From Pseudalkalibacillus sp. SCS-8 (GTDB lineage Bacteria > Bacillota > Bacilli > Bacillales > Fictibacillaceae), in the NCBI RefSeq assembly GCF_040126055.1, contig NZ_CP143541.1, positions 3,162,001 to 3,226,000 on the forward strand: a stretch of 64,000 nt of DNA. The letters are read 5' to 3'. Every line of letters starts with the position of its first letter. The stretch's first letter is position 1. The position numbers and the translations under genes are program-made. Positions 1 to 11,600 of this stretch are shown in pieces. The notes below the pieces were generated by a model. The model did no database searches and was not told where the DNA came from. It saw nothing but the letters and a program-made list of their open reading frames with translations.

Positions 1-2784
1 TGATTCGGGCGTTTCAGCAATCTGTTCAGGTGTTCCAGTTCCAACAATCGATCCGCCTTTATCTCCACCTTCCGGACCAAGGTCGATGATATGATCGACC
101 GCCTTGATGACATCAAGGTTATGCTCGATGACCAGTACAGAATCCCCGTTCTCGACAAGTCGCTGGAGTACCTTCAAGAGACGTGAAATGTCATGAACAT
201 GAAGGCCTGTCGTCGGTTCATCAAGGATGTACAACGTTTTACCAGTCGAGCGTTTGTGAAGCTGGGATGCAAGCTTGACACGCTGCGCTTCCCCTCCGGA
301 AATCGTCGTCGATGATTGACCGAGCTTGATGTAGCCAAGTCCAACATCCATCATCGTCTGGATCTTCCGCTTGATCTTCGGGATGTTCGCAAAGAATTCG
401 ACTGCTTCTTCAACCGTCAATTCCAAAATGTCCGCAATATTCTTCCCTTTGTATTTCACCTCGAGGGTCTCACGGTTATAACGCTTCCCATGACACACTT
501 CACAAGGGACATACACATCCGGCAGGAAATGCATCTCGATTTTGATGATACCGTCGCCTCGGCATGCTTCACAGCGGCCGCCTTTGACGTTGAAGGAGAA
601 CCGGCCCTTTTTGTAGCCGCGAACCTTCGCTTCATTCGTTTGCGCGAACACGTCACGTATATCATCGAATACACCGATATAGGTTGCAGGATTGGAACGC
701 GGTGTCCGTCCGATCGGAGACTGGTCGATATCAATTACCTTGTCGATATGATCGAGACCCTCGATTTTCTTATGCTCACCAGGCTTTTCCTTCGCCCGGT
801 GCAGCTTTAATGCAAGTGATTTATAAAGGATTTCATTAATCAAGGTACTTTTCCCTGATCCAGAAACACCTGTCACGCCTGTAAATACTCCAAGAGGGAT
901 ATCAACCGTTACATTTTTCAGGTTGTTTTCGGTCGCGCCTTTGATTGTCAGCTTTCGTCCGTCCGATTTCCTGCGTTCAGCTGGTAATGGGATGAACTTT
1001 TTACCAGACAAGTATTGGCCTGTTAACGAGTTTTCATCATCCATGAGCTCTTGAGGGGAGCCTTGTGCGGTAATCTGCCCGCCATGCGCCCCGGCTCCTG
1101 GTCCAATATCAATCAGGTAATCGGCGGCAAGCATCGTGTCTTCATCGTGCTCGACGACAATCAACGTATTCCCTAAGCTACGCATTTCTTCGAGGGTATT
1201 GATCAACCGGTCATTATCCCGTTGATGAAGCCCGATCGAAGGCTCATCCAGGATATAAAGGACACCTGTAAGCCGTGAACCGACTTGAGTCGCGAGACGA
1301 ATCCGTTGTGCCTCTCCGCCGGACAATGTCCCAGCTGAACGGCTCAGCGTCAAGTAATCCAAGCCGACGTTCACAAGGAATCCTAAACGATCATTGATTT
1401 CCCTCAGGATGAGTCGTCCGATTTGCAGTTCTTTTTCGGTCAGTTCCAGTCCGTTGAAAAATGCAGCGGCATCCTTTACGGACATATCTGTAATGTGCCC
1501 GATATGGTGCTCACGGATCTGGACAGCAAGTGCTTCCGGCTTCAAACGGTGTCCATCACAAGTTGGACAAGCCTTTTGCGCCATGTAGCCTTCCATTTGC
1601 TCACGGATATAATCGGAGCTTGTCTCACGATAACGTCGCTTAATATTGTTCACGACACCTTCAAAGAGGATGTTGTTCTCCCTCACTTGACCAAAGTCGT
1701 TTTCGTAGCGGAAGTACACCTTTTCCTTGCCGCTACCGTAAAGGATTTTATCCAATTTGGTTTTCGGCAGATCTTTGACTGGTACATCCATATCAATGCC
1801 GTAATGGTCACATACACTTTTCAATAACTGGGGGTAATATTGCGAGCTTTGCGGCTCCCAAGGCGCAATGGCATGCTCTTTTAAGGAGCGGTCCCAATCC
1901 GGAATGATCAGATCGAGATCGACCTCCAGCTTCGTTCCGAGTCCATCACAGCTTGAACAAGCACCAAACGGACTGTTGAATGAGAACAAACGCGGTTCAA
2001 GTTCCCCGATCGAAAAACCACAATATGGACATGCATGATGCTGACTGAAGAGAAGCTCTTCGTCCCCGATGACGTCGACAATTACTTTGCCATCAGCAAT
2101 GTTCAACGCTGTTTCCAATGAATCAGCCAATCGTGTTTCGACGCCTTCCTTGACGACGATTCGGTCGACGACGATTTCGATCGAGTGCTTCTTATTCTTC
2201 TCAAGCTTGATCTCTTCACTGACATCGACGATCTCTCCGTCTACACGGACACGGACGTACCCTTCCTTTTTAATATCTTCGAGGACTTTGACATGCTCCC
2301 CTTTACGGCCACTAACGACAGGCGCAAGGATTTGGAGCTTCGTCCGTTCCGGATACTCGAGGATACGATCGACCATTTGCTGGACGGTTTGTGATGTGAT
2401 CGGCACATCATGATTCGGACAAATCGGAGTACCGATCCGCGCAAACAAGAGACGTAGATAATCATAGATTTCGGTTACCGTTCCTACAGTGGAACGCGGA
2501 TTTTTACTTGTCGTTTTCTGATCGATGGAGATCGCAGGGGAAAGTCCCTCGATTGAGTCCACATCCGGTTTATCCATCTGACCTAGAAATTGTCGTGCAT
2601 AAGCGGAAAGGGATTCGACGTACCTGCGTTGCCCTTCCGCATAAATTGTATCGAATGCAAGAGAGGATTTCCCTGAGCCGGATAAACCGGTCATGACGAC
2701 CAGCTTGTTCCGTGGAATCGTCACATCGATGCCTTTCAGGTTATGCTCTCTCGCTCCTTTTATCGTAATATTTTCATTTGGCAT
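1..2784 (-). CDS. uvrA: UvrABC excinuclease subunit A (3' end cut by window)
   Basis: UvrA is the ATP-dependent damage-recognition subunit of nucleotide excision repair and hands lesion DNA to UvrB. About 928 codons are visible; the family is usually about 950-960 residues, so only the last few dozen are missing at the left edge. The N-terminus shows [12 protein letters not shown] and the Walker A motif [17 protein letters not shown], followed by [12 protein letters not shown], typical of UvrA. An ATG at 2793 overlaps the uvrB stop as ATGA, but GGAAGG sits directly against it; the ATG at 2784 has that GGAAGG nine bases upstream and gives a normal family N-terminus, so I chose 2784. It is translationally linked to uvrB and shares its SOS-type promoter. 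Confidence 0.97.
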   Translation of the reverse strand, partial: MPNENITIKGAREHNLKGIDVTIPRNKLVVMTGLSGSGKSSLAFDTIYAEGQRRYVESLSAYARQFLGQMDKPDVDSIEGLSPAISIDQKTTSKNPRSTVGTVTEIYDYLRLLFARIGTPICPNHDVPITSQTVQQMVDRILEYPERTKLQILAPVVSGRKGEHVKVLEDIKKEGYVRVRVDGEIVDVSEEIKLEKNKKHSIEIVVDRIVVKEGVETRLADSLETALNIADGKVIVDVIGDEELLFSQHHACPYCGFSIGELEPRLFSFNSPFGACSSCDGLGTKLEVDLDLIIPDWDRSLKEHAIAPWEPQSSQYYPQLLKSVCDHYGIDMDVPVKDLPKTKLDKILYGSGKEKVYFRYENDFGQVRENNILFEGVVNNIKRRYRETSSDYIREQMEGYMAQKACPTCDGHRLKPEALAVQIREHHIGHITDMSVKDAAAFFNGLELTEKELQIGRLILREINDRLGFLVNVGLDYLTLSRSAGTLSGGEAQRIRLATQVGSRLTGVLYILDEPSIGLHQRDNDRLINTLEEMRSLGNTLIVVEHDEDTMLAADYLIDIGPGAGAHGGQITAQGSPQELMDDENSLTGQYLSGKKFIPLPAERRKSDGRKLTIKGATENNLKNVTVDIPLGVFTGVTGVSGSGKSTLINEILYKSLALKLHRAKEKPGEHKKIEGLDHIDKVIDIDQSPIGRTPRSNPATYIGVFDDIRDVFAQTNEAKVRGYKKGRFSFNVKGGRCEACRGDGIIKIEMHFLPDVYVPCEVCHGKRYNRETLEVKYKGKNIADILELTVEEAVEFFANIPKIKRKIQTMMDVGLGYIKLGQSSTTISGGEAQRVKLASQLHKRSTGKTLYILDEPTTGLHVHDISRLLKVLQRLVENGDSVLVIEHNLDVIKAVDHIIDLGPEGGDKGGSIVGTGTPEQIAETPES

Positions 2785-2789
2785 AGGAG

Positions 2790-4769
2790 TCATCCTTCCG
2801 CTTTTAACTCTAGTACGAGGTCACGAAGTTCAGCTGCTCGCTCGAAGTCGAGGTTCTTGGCTGCTTCCTTCATTTCCTTTTCCATCTTTTCAATGACTTT
2901 TTCGCGTTCTTTCTTCGTCATCTTCTCAACAGGCTTCGATTCTGTCGTACCCGGCTGGTCTTCCGCATCCACCGTAGCGCGGATCAAAGCTGGTATCGAC
3001 TTCTGAATCGTTTGTGGGGTGATACCGTGCTCTTCGTTGTAGGCGATCTGCTTCTTACGACGACGTTCTGTTTCATCGAGCGCAATCTGCATCGAATTGG
3101 TGACCTTATCGGCATACATGATGACATGACCGTTTGCATTACGTGCGGCACGTCCAATCGTCTGGATAAGAGAACGCTCTGCACGGAGGAAGCCTTCTTT
3201 ATCGGCATCTAAAATCGCGACAAGGGAAACCTCCGGAATGTCGAGTCCTTCACGCAGGAGGTTGATTCCGACAAGAACGTCAAACACACCTCTCCGCAAG
3301 TCCCGAATAATCTCAATCCGTTCAAGCGTCTTGATTTCCGAGTGGAGGTAACGGACCTTGATTCCATTTTCATGGAGATAATCGGTCAAATCCTCGGACA
3401 TTTTCTTCGTCAATGTCGTCACGAGGACACGTTCTTTCTTCTTCACCCGTTCTTGAATTTCATCGATCAAGTCGTCAATCTGTCCTTCGATCGGTCGGAC
3501 ATCAATCGTTGGATCAAGTAATCCTGTCGGACGGATGATCTGTTCTGTCATCTTCGGTGAATGCTCAAGTTCATAAGGACCTGGGGTAGCCGAAACATAA
3601 ACTGCCTGGCTCACTTTCTCCTCGAACTCTTCAAACCGTAAAGGACGGTTATCCTTTGCTGAAGGCAGGCGGAAACCGTGATCCACAAGTACCTGCTTCC
3701 TTGCCTGGTCCCCGTTGTACATGCCTCGAACCTGTGGAAGCGTGACGTGGGATTCGTCGACCATCAACAAGAAATCTTTCGGAAAGTAGTCGATTAACGT
3801 ATATGGCGTCGAGCCCGCCGGTCGCAATGTCAGGTGTCTTGAATAGTTTTCGATCCCTGAACAGAAGCCCATTTCCTGCATCATTTCGATATCGTAACGG
3901 GTACGCTGCTCAAGACGCTGAGCTTCAAGCAGCTTGTCCTGCTCCTTCATTTCTTTCAGGCATTCTTCAAGCTCTGCCTGGATTCGTTCAATGGCAAGCT
4001 TCATCTTCTCTTCACGTGTAACGAAGTGGGAAGCCGGAAAGATGGCTACGTGCTTCCGTTCTCCGAGAATTTCCCCGGTCAGTGCATCGACCTCTGTTAT
4101 GCGATCGATCTCGTCTCCGAAAAATTCGACCCGGATGCAGTGCTCATCGCGTGAAGCTGGGAAGATTTCGACCACATCACCGCGGACTCGGAATGTACCA
4201 CGCGTGAAATTTACATCATTCCGCGCATATTGGATATCGACAAGATCTCGAAGGAGCTTATCCCGGTCTTTTTCCATTCCCGCTCGCAGGGAAACAACGA
4301 GTTCCTTGTATTCTTCCGGGTTACCTAAGCCGTATATACAGGAAACACTCGCAACGATGATGACATCCTTCCGTTCAAAAAGCGCAGAGGTTGCCGAGTG
4401 ACGTAGCTTATCGATCTCGTCATTAATGCTCGCATCTTTTTCAATGAATGTATCGGATTGAGGGATATACGCCTCAGGCTGATAATAATCATAGTAACTG
4501 ACAAAATACTCTACCGCGTTGTTCGGAAAGAGTTCCTTGAATTCACTGTATAATTGACCAGCGAGGGTTTTATTGTGGGCGATGACCAGGGTCGGTTTAT
4601 TCACTTCCTTGATGACATTGGACATCGTGAAGGTCTTCCCTGTTCCTGTTGCCCCGAGTAAGGTTTGATGCCGTTTTCCAGCATTGATCCCCTCGACCAG
4701 CTCTTTGATCGCTTTCGGTTGATCCCCTTGAGGCTGGTATTTGGACACCAATTCAAACTGTTGCTCCAT
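2790..4769 (-). CDS. uvrB: UvrABC excinuclease subunit B
   Basis: UvrB is the helicase-like subunit that verifies damage after loading by UvrA and then recruits UvrC. The 659-residue length is normal. Visible motifs are Walker A (GATGTGKTF, about residue 40), the beta-hairpin region with [10 protein letters not shown] and [11 protein letters not shown] (about 92-115), the DEAD-like VDESH, the helicase motif QTIGRAARN (about 540), and a C-terminal UvrC-binding coiled coil with [10 protein letters not shown] (about 645). The start has GGAGGGG eight bases upstream. It is first in the uvrBA operon, as in B. subtilis, where csbA lies just upstream; here csbA is separated by three other genes. Confidence 0.98.
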   Translation of the reverse strand: MEQQFELVSKYQPQGDQPKAIKELVEGINAGKRHQTLLGATGTGKTFTMSNVIKEVNKPTLVIAHNKTLAGQLYSEFKELFPNNAVEYFVSYYDYYQPEAYIPQSDTFIEKDASINDEIDKLRHSATSALFERKDVIIVASVSCIYGLGNPEEYKELVVSLRAGMEKDRDKLLRDLVDIQYARNDVNFTRGTFRVRGDVVEIFPASRDEHCIRVEFFGDEIDRITEVDALTGEILGERKHVAIFPASHFVTREEKMKLAIERIQAELEECLKEMKEQDKLLEAQRLEQRTRYDIEMMQEMGFCSGIENYSRHLTLRPAGSTPYTLIDYFPKDFLLMVDESHVTLPQVRGMYNGDQARKQVLVDHGFRLPSAKDNRPLRFEEFEEKVSQAVYVSATPGPYELEHSPKMTEQIIRPTGLLDPTIDVRPIEGQIDDLIDEIQERVKKKERVLVTTLTKKMSEDLTDYLHENGIKVRYLHSEIKTLERIEIIRDLRRGVFDVLVGINLLREGLDIPEVSLVAILDADKEGFLRAERSLIQTIGRAARNANGHVIMYADKVTNSMQIALDETERRRKKQIAYNEEHGITPQTIQKSIPALIRATVDAEDQPGTTESKPVEKMTKKEREKVIEKMEKEMKEAAKNLDFERAAELRDLVLELKAEG

Positions 4770-4808
4770 GCCGAGTTCCCCTCCGTTTCCATAATCTCAC
4801 TATCACAC

Positions 4809-4839
4809 ATTATAGCACAGGCGAAAGATAAAATAACAA
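4809..4839 (-). promoter_or_regulatory. Candidate SigA promoter of uvrBA
   Basis: On the minus strand a perfect -10 TATAAT lies at 4809-4814. A -35-like TTGTTA lies at 4834-4839, with a long 19-bp spacer. It sits 40-70 bases upstream of the uvrB start. The weak -35 fits a promoter controlled by the adjacent LexA-type box. Confidence 0.55.
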
Positions 4840-4844
4840 AAAAA

Positions 4845-4858
4845 CGAACTTACATTCG
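4845..4858. promoter_or_regulatory. Candidate LexA (SOS) box upstream of uvrBA
   Basis: The sequence CGAACTTACATTCG resembles the Bacillus LexA operator CGAAC-N4-GTTCG with one half-site mismatch. It lies immediately upstream of the uvrB -35 region. uvrBA is a known SOS operon in B. subtilis, which supports the call. Confidence 0.7.
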
Positions 4859-5020
4859 TATATTAAAATCTGGAAATCAGAATGAAACGACTGCCATTCC
4901 TTTTACGTCTAAATAATAACGTGACATCCATTCCTTTTGTCTTAAGAGTTGGACATCGCTTCAACGAAAAATTCCCGTTTTTAGATGAAAGGAAACGTAA
5001 TGACGAATGGGGGAAACAAC

Positions 5021-5407
5021 ATGAAAAAATGGTTCTTTGGCTCTTTGTTTATGATGATGCTCTTGCTAGCTGCTTGCGGAGGAAAAGGTGATACCGTTTC
5101 AACCCAAGTTGGCGAAGATTCGACCGACAATGAAATCTGGGAACAATCGATTACAGGTTATGTAGCAGACAAGGACGAAACGAGAATCCTTTTATTAGGA
5201 AAGATTACAAAAGAACAATTAAATACGATGAGTGTAAACGAACTTTTGGAAACAGCAAGGCCCGAGGCCTACTGGTTCAAGGTCGACAACATCGATCAAT
5301 ATGAAATTGGACAAAAACTGGAGGTCTGGCCGACGGGTGCGATCGCAGAGTCCTATCCTGCTCAAGGGATGGCTGGAAAAATCGAAGTTTTAGATGATGC
5401 CGAATAA
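5021..5407 (+). CDS. YobA-like (DUF3221) lipoprotein
   Basis: A small secreted lipoprotein of 128 residues. It begins MKKWFFGSLFMMMLLLAACGG, with a lipobox LAAC, so the Cys near residue 18 is probably lipidated. The mature part has GYVADKDETRILLL, then GQKLEVWPTGAIAESYPAQ near the C-terminus, which matches the DUF3221/YobA pattern of a small beta-rich domain. I chose the ATG at 5021, preceded by GGGGG; an in-frame ATG at 5000 preceded by AAAGG is also possible. Function is unknown. It stands alone, divergent from uvrBA. Confidence 0.75.
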   Translation: MKKWFFGSLFMMMLLLAACGGKGDTVSTQVGEDSTDNEIWEQSITGYVADKDETRILLLGKITKEQLNTMSVNELLETARPEAYWFKVDNIDQYEIGQKLEVWPTGAIAESYPAQGMAGKIEVLDDAE

Positions 5408-5467
5408 AGGAAACCTTTCCTCTCTGTTGAACGTAATGATATAAAACGGAGAAATGAAGGTGATCGA

Positions 5468-6166
5468 ATGTCCAAATATTCAATTGAAGAGTTTGTCAGA
5501 AAAACATCACAGGAGGATAAAGGGGAAGGCTTTTTCGAGCTTGAAACACCGAGAATGCTTGAGGTCAATCTCGATGGGACCGTCTGGGCAAAGATGGGCT
5601 CGATGGTCACGTACCATGGACAAATCAAATTCGTCCGTGAAGGAATTTTAGAGCACGGCATCGGAAAGATGTTCAAAAAAGCCTTCACAGGTGAAGGGGC
5701 CGCATTGATGAAAGCGGAGGGCTCTGGGAAGGTCTACCTTGCCGATCAAGGAAAGAAAATTTCCATCCTGCAATTACAGAATGACTCCATCTATGTAAAT
5801 GGGAACGACCTGCTCGCGTTCGAACCATCGATCAATTGGGATATCAAGCTGATGAGGAAGATCACCGGCATGATGTCGGGGGGCTTATTCAATGTCCATT
5901 GTGAAGGTACGGGGATGATTGCGATCACCTCGCACTATGAGCCGCTCACAATCCAAGTCAAGCCTGGTAGACCGGTCATGACGGATCCGAATGCAACCGT
6001 CGCATGGTCGGGATCCCTCTCACCAGAATTCCGGACCGATGTTTCATTGAAAACATTCTTCGGTCGGGGCAGCGGTGAGTCGATCCAAATGCGCTTTGAA
6101 GGAGAAGGATTCGTCGTCGTCCAACCATTTGAAGAAGTGTACTTCCAAAATGACAGCTCCAGCTGA
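5468..6166 (+). CDS. AIM24 family protein
   Basis: A 232-residue cytoplasmic protein of the AIM24/TIGR00266-like beta-sandwich family. Recognisable features are the early repeat strands WAKMGSMVTYHGQIKF, the glycine-rich FTGEGAALMKAEGSGKVYLADQG, and the C-terminal GESIQMRFEGEGFVVVQPFEE. These proteins are common in bacilli but have no settled biochemical role; the name comes from a yeast mitochondrial relative. It lies 60 bases after the lipoprotein gene on the same strand, with GGTG upstream of its ATG. No clear terminator was seen until the repeat element downstream. Confidence 0.8.
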   Translation: MSKYSIEEFVRKTSQEDKGEGFFELETPRMLEVNLDGTVWAKMGSMVTYHGQIKFVREGILEHGIGKMFKKAFTGEGAALMKAEGSGKVYLADQGKKISILQLQNDSIYVNGNDLLAFEPSINWDIKLMRKITGMMSGGLFNVHCEGTGMIAITSHYEPLTIQVKPGRPVMTDPNATVAWSGSLSPEFRTDVSLKTFFGRGSGESIQMRFEGEGFVVVQPFEEVYFQNDSSS

Positions 6167-6328
6167 TCTTAAAAGCGTCGTAAATGCCGCTTTATTTAGC
6201 TTGTTGTCCTCTAAAAGCTTCTTTTTAATTAAGACGGTGTCTGTGCAATGCCTCGACAGGAGTCTACGTAGTATTTCCCTTCTTCCTAAAATAGGCTAGC
6301 AAAATGGCTTATGCGATTTTGTATGAAC

Positions 6329-6500
6329 AGGCTCTGTTATACCAGAATATTGATTGTAGCATAAAGGGGCGAGACTCCTGCGGGAAAAGCGAGCCAAGCG
6401 AGACCCCGCAATGAGCAAAGCGAATGAGGAGGCTTGCGGTTCGCCCGCGGAAAGCGAGCATCCTTTAGGCGAAAATCAACTACCAACTTAAACAGAGCCT
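6329..6500. repeat. Bacillaceae-type intergenic repeat with terminal inverted repeats (copy 1)
   Basis: A 172-bp element ends in the inverted repeat AGGCTCTGTT (6329-6338) and AACAGAGCCT (6491-6500). The interior has GCGAGACTCCTGCGGGA, GAGACCCCGCA, a GAGGAGGCTTGCGG block and CCCGCGGAAAGCGAG, which can fold on themselves. Such GC-rich ACTCCTGCGGGA-type blocks are, from memory, widespread between genes in Bacillaceae genomes. A longer relative lies at 28800-29025. It encodes no protein; origin as a MITE-like element is inference. Confidence 0.7.
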
Positions 6501-6501
6501 T

Positions 6502-6528
6502 AAGCGGCCTCAAGCCGCTTTTTTCTTA
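6502..6528 (+). terminator. Rho-independent terminator
   Basis: AAGCGGC (6502-6508), a five-base loop, GCCGCTT (6514-6520) and a run of T form a compact intrinsic terminator. It lies downstream of the AIM24 gene and the repeat element and just before the TauE gene. Confidence 0.8.
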
Positions 6529-6623
6529 TGGGTCATTGGCTTGTTGGAAATCGTTTGTGGAATCCTGGGCTGCGATGCTGTAACATAGACAGAAGATACG
6601 CATCACCAGAGGAGCTTTTTTTA

Positions 6624-7493
6624 ATGGATATATTCTTTTACATCATACTAGGTTTTGCAGTCGGCATTTTGTCCGGCTACTTTGGCATTGGTGGCGGATT
6701 CATCCTCACCCCAGTGCTCATGCTGATCGGTTTTTCACCGGTCGTTGCGATTACGACGAGCCTGATGTACGCCATCGGATCTTCACTATCCGGTGTTTGG
6801 GCGCATTTCAAAATGAACAATGTCGTTTGGAAAACAGCCGTTTTTCTCGGTTTAAGCGGGGTAGTCGCTACCCAATTCGCCAAACCGTTCGTTCTATGGC
6901 TTGATCGGAACAATTATGACGAAACGACGATCCCTGTCATATATGCGATCATTATTGCTTATTTCGCTTATTCTCTTTTGAAAAAGAGTGAAAAGAAAAA
7001 CGTTGCCCAAATGGGGAAGCCAGGAATCGCAAAAACGTTGATCATCGGATTCATCGGCGGTCTCATGTCAGCCACCTTAGGAGTCGGTGGCGGCTTCGTC
7101 ATGGTCCCTCTCATGATCTCCCTCATGGGATTTGAATCACGGAAGGCGGTCGGGACAAGCCTTGTCAGTGTCATGATGATCGTTACCGCAGGATTCATTT
7201 CGTATTCCGTTACGATTGAGATCAACTATGCACTCGGTCTTTTATTGATTGCTGGTGCCTTATTCGGTAGTCAGGTCGGAGCGAAGCTTACCTCCTACTA
7301 TTCGAACGATCAAATCAAAAAATATTTCGGTCTACTCTATATCACGACATTAGTAGGAATCCTGTTCGAACTCTTCAAAATCGAGATTGCCGGCATCATC
7401 GCTTTAGGCCTTTATGTCGTAACACTCCTCTCCAAGTTCACAATCGACTTTATCTGGAGCCGAAAATCAAAAGCGTCTATCCAAGAACGATAG
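6624..7493 (+). CDS. TauE/SafE-family sulfite/anion exporter permease
   Basis: An integral membrane protein of 289 residues with about eight hydrophobic segments. The duplicated family signature is visible: GILSGYFGIGGGFILTPVL near the N-terminus and SATLGVGGGFVMVPLM in the middle. Family members export sulfite, sulfoacetate or related organic anions; the substrate here cannot be told. The start at 6624 has AGAGGAG nine bases upstream. The open frame reaches back to 6528, but that part overlaps a terminator and has no ribosome site. The gene is alone and convergent with csbA. Confidence 0.85.
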   Translation: MDIFFYIILGFAVGILSGYFGIGGGFILTPVLMLIGFSPVVAITTSLMYAIGSSLSGVWAHFKMNNVVWKTAVFLGLSGVVATQFAKPFVLWLDRNNYDETTIPVIYAIIIAYFAYSLLKKSEKKNVAQMGKPGIAKTLIIGFIGGLMSATLGVGGGFVMVPLMISLMGFESRKAVGTSLVSVMMIVTAGFISYSVTIEINYALGLLLIAGALFGSQVGAKLTSYYSNDQIKKYFGLLYITTLVGILFELFKIEIAGIIALGLYVVTLLSKFTIDFIWSRKSKASIQER

Positions 7494-7498
7494 ACGCT
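7472..7498. terminator. Bidirectional terminator between TauE gene and csbA
   Basis: A ten-base perfect stem, AGCGTCTATC and GATAGACGCT, spans both converging stop codons. On the minus strand it is followed by TTTTGATTTT, so it most clearly ends csbA. The plus-strand tail is weaker. Confidence 0.75.
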
Positions 7499-7733
7499 AG
7501 CTCCATTTCTTATCTACTTTTTTCCCAATCCGTAATGAAAAATACGATCCAACCAACACACCGACTACTCCGGCAATAATCGTCCAAAAGCTCTCAAAGT
7601 TTTTGAATAGGACGACCATGATTATGACCGCTAACGCAATCGAAACCCAGCGATTGTATGTTACCCGTGCTAAAAACGGAATGAGTATGATCGGTAAAAT
7701 GATTGCACTTACTGCTTCCAATACCATCTTCAC
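7497..7733 (-). CDS. csbA: CsbA family membrane protein
   Basis: A 78-residue protein with two or three hydrophobic helices, matching the CsbA (DUF2198) family by the segment FLARVTYNRWVSIALAVI and by the C-terminal half with GVVGVLVGSYFSL. In B. subtilis csbA is a SigB-controlled gene beside uvrBA, and here it lies about 3 kb from uvrB. An AGGAGG at 7740-7745 points to the GTG at 7733 rather than to the more upstream ATG of the open frame. Molecular role is unknown. No SigB promoter was recognised here. Confidence 0.8.
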   Translation of the reverse strand: MKMVLEAVSAIILPIILIPFLARVTYNRWVSIALAVIIMVVLFKNFESFWTIIAGVVGVLVGSYFSLRIGKKVDKKWS

Positions 7734-7883
7734 AAATTGCCTCCTACCTAGTGGCATTATCCAATGATCCATTTTTATATCAGATATGTAATAAGGACAT
7801 TATACGCCTTACAACGAAATGAATTCAATGACCAAAACTTATATGTACAAGAGGTGGCATGACCAGACCTCTTGGCAATGATA

Positions 7884-8309
7884 TTAAATATTACCATAAG
7901 CCGTTCCAGAAAACGTAACCGGTCCTGTAACTGCCGCCTGGTTCAAAGCACCTTCTGGGTTTGTTAGTTCAACGGTGATGGCATATTTCGTCTGTCCTGC
8001 TGGAACATTGATATCCACTGCTGTAAATGTGACCGTCTTATCCTCAATGACTGTAATATCAATTTCATCAGTGGTCGAATAAATCACCTGGTTGTTCCCA
8101 CGTATAATCTTGAACTGGACGTTTGGACGCCCGGCAACTGCTGACCACCCCACAGTCGCTTTCAAGTCAACCTGGTTAACATTCTGAGGGATCTTGAGTC
8201 CAAACTCAGCCAATCGGATTCGAGTAGGAGCAGTCGGGATTGCACGGTTCAAATCACCATTGCTGTCAGCCGGCGCACTGAAGAAATAGTCTAGTACTCT
8301 TTTTGCCAT
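7884..8309 (-). CDS. Exosporium/spore-surface beta-sandwich protein (ExsC-like)
   Basis: A 141-residue protein without signal peptide, starting MAKRVLDYFF. It has a proline-rich stretch followed by alternating strands and ends VTGPVTFSGTAYG. This pattern resembles the small proteins annotated as exosporium protein C in Bacillus; the assignment is by remembered similarity and is tentative. A good ribosome site (GGAGGTGAT) precedes the ATG. A SigK-like -10, CATATTCTA at 8328-8336, lies just upstream and supports late mother-cell expression. It stands alone. Confidence 0.55.
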   Translation of the reverse strand: MAKRVLDYFFSAPADSNGDLNRAIPTAPTRIRLAEFGLKIPQNVNQVDLKATVGWSAVAGRPNVQFKIIRGNNQVIYSTTDEIDITVIEDKTVTFTAVDINVPAGQTKYAITVELTNPEGALNQAAVTGPVTFSGTAYGNI

Positions 8310-8327
8310 TCTATCACCTCCACACTA

Positions 8328-8336
8328 TAGAATATG
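8328..8336 (-). promoter_or_regulatory. Possible SigK-type -10 element
   Basis: On the minus strand CATATTCTA matches the sporulation SigK -10 pattern CATANNNTA, 19 bases from the start of the spore-surface gene. An AC-containing -35 is plausible but not distinctive. The remaining 8337-8611 gap shows no other feature apart from the ribosome site of the next gene. Confidence 0.35.
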
Positions 8337-8611
8337 TGAATTAATTCCAGTTTGCGTGGACAAGTGATGGAATTTACTAGATTCATATTAAATCATAGAC
8401 ATGTCTTAAATGGGTCCCTTATTGGACCAATTGAAATGATTCCCTCTCCCTTCCTCTCTCCCATAGTCTTATACAATCCCTTTCGTGTTTTTGAAAGTAA
8501 GTCTTTTAATAGAGAAGAAATAGCCCCTTTACAGGAGAATCGATCCTTTCTACTGAAATTCAACAACATCGGCAAACGGAAAAATAAGAATTGTAGAAAG
8601 GAGTTTTTCAC

Positions 8612-11600
8612 ATGAGAAAGATAGGTTTGACAACGCTCGTTGCATGCATGATTTTCAGTTTGTTTGCATTCCCAGGATCGGGAGCCGCACAGATAAAGAA
8701 GACATTCGAACAGCCAGAGAATCTTGGTCCAATGGTCACTTCAGTAGCCGCTATGGATAGCGCTTATGGCATCGAGGATGGACACGATGTGATGTATACC
8801 ACTGTAAAAGGGGATCCTGGCGTTTTCCAGGTCGTTAATTTAGACACGTATGAGCTGCTGCGGACTTATGAATTGGAGGGTCTAGGCGGGTCCTGGACAC
8901 ACGTCGTCGATGGAGATGGTCATGTCTATATCGGCGGTTCTGGTAAGCTCTTTAAATATGATCCTTTTACGAAGACCGTTACAGATCTTGGAACAGTGGT
9001 ACCAGGTGCCCGTGAAGTGTACGGACTTTCTGTTGATGAAAGTGGTAACGTCTATGGAGGGACTTATCCTGACGCACATGTTTTTCGTTATTCTCCTGAC
9101 ACAGGTAAAATGACGGATTACGGGTCTGTGAAATCTGATCAGGACTATGTACGTTCTCTCACCTACGCAAACGGCACAATCTATGCAGGCATTGGCATCA
9201 AGGGAAGCATCATGACGATTGATGCTGCCACCGGGGAAATCGGTACGTTACCTGTCCCTGATCGACCAGCATATTATGATACTGCAAACCTTAGTATGAT
9301 CTGGGCCTTGGATGTCGTCGGTCACTATCTTTTTGTCCATCTATCAGATGGCAACTTCATCATTTATAACCTTGAAAATAAAGAATGGTTACCTGAAACA
9401 GTGACAGGCACAAAAGGACTTGCAATGACCCCAGCGCACGACGGGAAGACGTATTTTGTCGCAAATGGAAAGATCATGTCCTTTGACTTGAATACGGAAG
9501 CGACTGCTGAAACAAACCTTACTTACGGGTCGTATATCCGGAATGCAGGGTGGGTTACGATAAACGATCCTGAACTTCCTGGTATGTCACTCGCAACCAT
9601 CAGTTTTAACGGAAGTGTCCAGCTCTTCAATTTTGAGACCAGTGTAAGAAAAACACTTGAACCAATTGTTGAGGGTCAACCTACTACCATTCAGACACTC
9701 GAAAAAGGTCCAGATGGAAAATTATACTCAAGCGGGTATATGGGAACCTACGGCGCACAATATGATCCATCGACTGATGTGCTAGAATTATTCAACCTCG
9801 GTCAGGCTGAAGGGATGACATCTCTGAACGATAAGATGTATATGGGGACTTATCCTGGTGCGAACATTTATGAATATGACACGACCAAGTCTCCAGGGGA
9901 TGCTGACAATCCTCAGAAGCTTTTCAGTCTCTCTTCGGATGGTCAGGACCGCCCGTTTTCAATGACCTCAGGGGACGGAAAGGTATTTATCGGAACCATT
10001 CCTACGTATGGTGAATTAGGTGGTGCTTTGACGATCTATGATCCGAATTCAACTTCCGCTCCGTCCACGTATCGGAATGTTGTTGAGAACCAAAGTATCA
10101 TCGGGCTAGCGTATCGGGACGGAAAAATTTACGGCTCTACCTCTGTTTGGGGCGGTCTAGGTATTGATCCGACAGCGGACGCGGCTAAAATGTTCGTCTG
10201 GGATGTCAATGCCGGGACGATGGTTACGGAATTTACTCCTGACCTTCCAGGAACTGTTCCATCTAAAGCAATTGGCGAGCTGTCATTCGGTCCTGACGGC
10301 TTATTATGGGGAGCATCGTACGGTACCATTTTTGCAATGGACCCTGATACCTACGAAATTGTAAAAAGTAAAGAGATCGTTGCAACCGATTGGAATTTCA
10401 ATCATTATTGGCGTCCGATACATTTACGCTGGAGCGATGATGGCTTACTTTATACGACGCTTGCCGGACAAATCACAGTCATCGACCCAGAAACATTGGA
10501 ACACGTACAATTGGATCGAAGTCCGCTCATGACCCTAGGTGATGACGGGAATATCTATTATGCAGATGGAGCCGATCTGAAACGGATCACCGTAAAGGAT
10601 GGGCTCCCACCTCAGCAAGTAGAAATTGACGTGGACCTAGAGAATGCTAGTTTTGAAGAAGTTGTGAGTAATGGTGAAATTCCAGGATGGTCGGATAACT
10701 GGAAATCCGGTAATGCTTCCTTCCAGGTGACAGACGAACGAAGTTTTACTGGAAGCAAAAGCTTGAAGATCGTCGATACCGGGACATCTGAAACCGTAGC
10801 CGTGCTGTCTGATCCTGTTGAGGTCATACCAGGAAAAGAATATACAGCAAAAAGCCAGGTTTATCTAGAGACAGGAAGAACGATCATGATTTTACGTTTC
10901 TTTGATCAACAAGGGAAACAATTAGCTGATGAAGTTGCTTATGTTACGACAGGGAAAGGTCAATGGCAAGAAGTGATCGCGAGTGGTTATGCCCCGGAAA
11001 ATGCAGCGACCGCCCGTATCTATGCTTACGTTAGTAATTATTGGACCGGCACGTCATATTTCGATGACTTCTCGTTGACCTATAAGGTTTTTGATAATGA
11101 ATTGCCTGGGCTGGAGATGACTTCACCAGAAGAGGCATTGATTACAAATGACACGACTCCAGCTCTGAACTTCAAGACAGTACATGATTCATCGCTGTAT
11201 TTGGAGAACGGTGGTGAACTGATCGGCCAATGGGACCTAAAAGCAAACGAAGCAACTGAGGTCACGGTAGGTCCTTTAGCAGAAGGGACACATGCGATTG
11301 TCGCATATGCCAAAACAAACGAGGGTATACCTGGGGAGGAGATTTCGATTACAGTGGTTGTCGATTTGACGGCGCCAGATGCCCCGGATGTGATTTCTCC
11401 AGATAAACCGATGAGCACGAACGATCGTACACCCGAGGTACAAGTAAAAGCCGAGGAAGGTGCGGTTATCGAAATCCTTGAAGACGGAAAGGTCATCGGA
11501 ACAGGGATCGGAGCAGGAGAACAATCTGTGACAATCAAACTCCAAGAGCTTGAACAAGGAAACCACAAGCTGGTAGCCACGGCGACTGACAAAGCCGGCA

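Noticed and set aside
316..2696. Several plus-strand frames opposite uvrA.
   Set aside because: They are antisense shadows of a long, fully conserved UvrA coding sequence.
6528..6623. Upstream extension of the TauE-type permease to an ATG at 6528.
   Set aside because: That start lies inside the preceding terminator tail, while the ATG at 6624 has a good AGAGGAG and begins at the first membrane helix.
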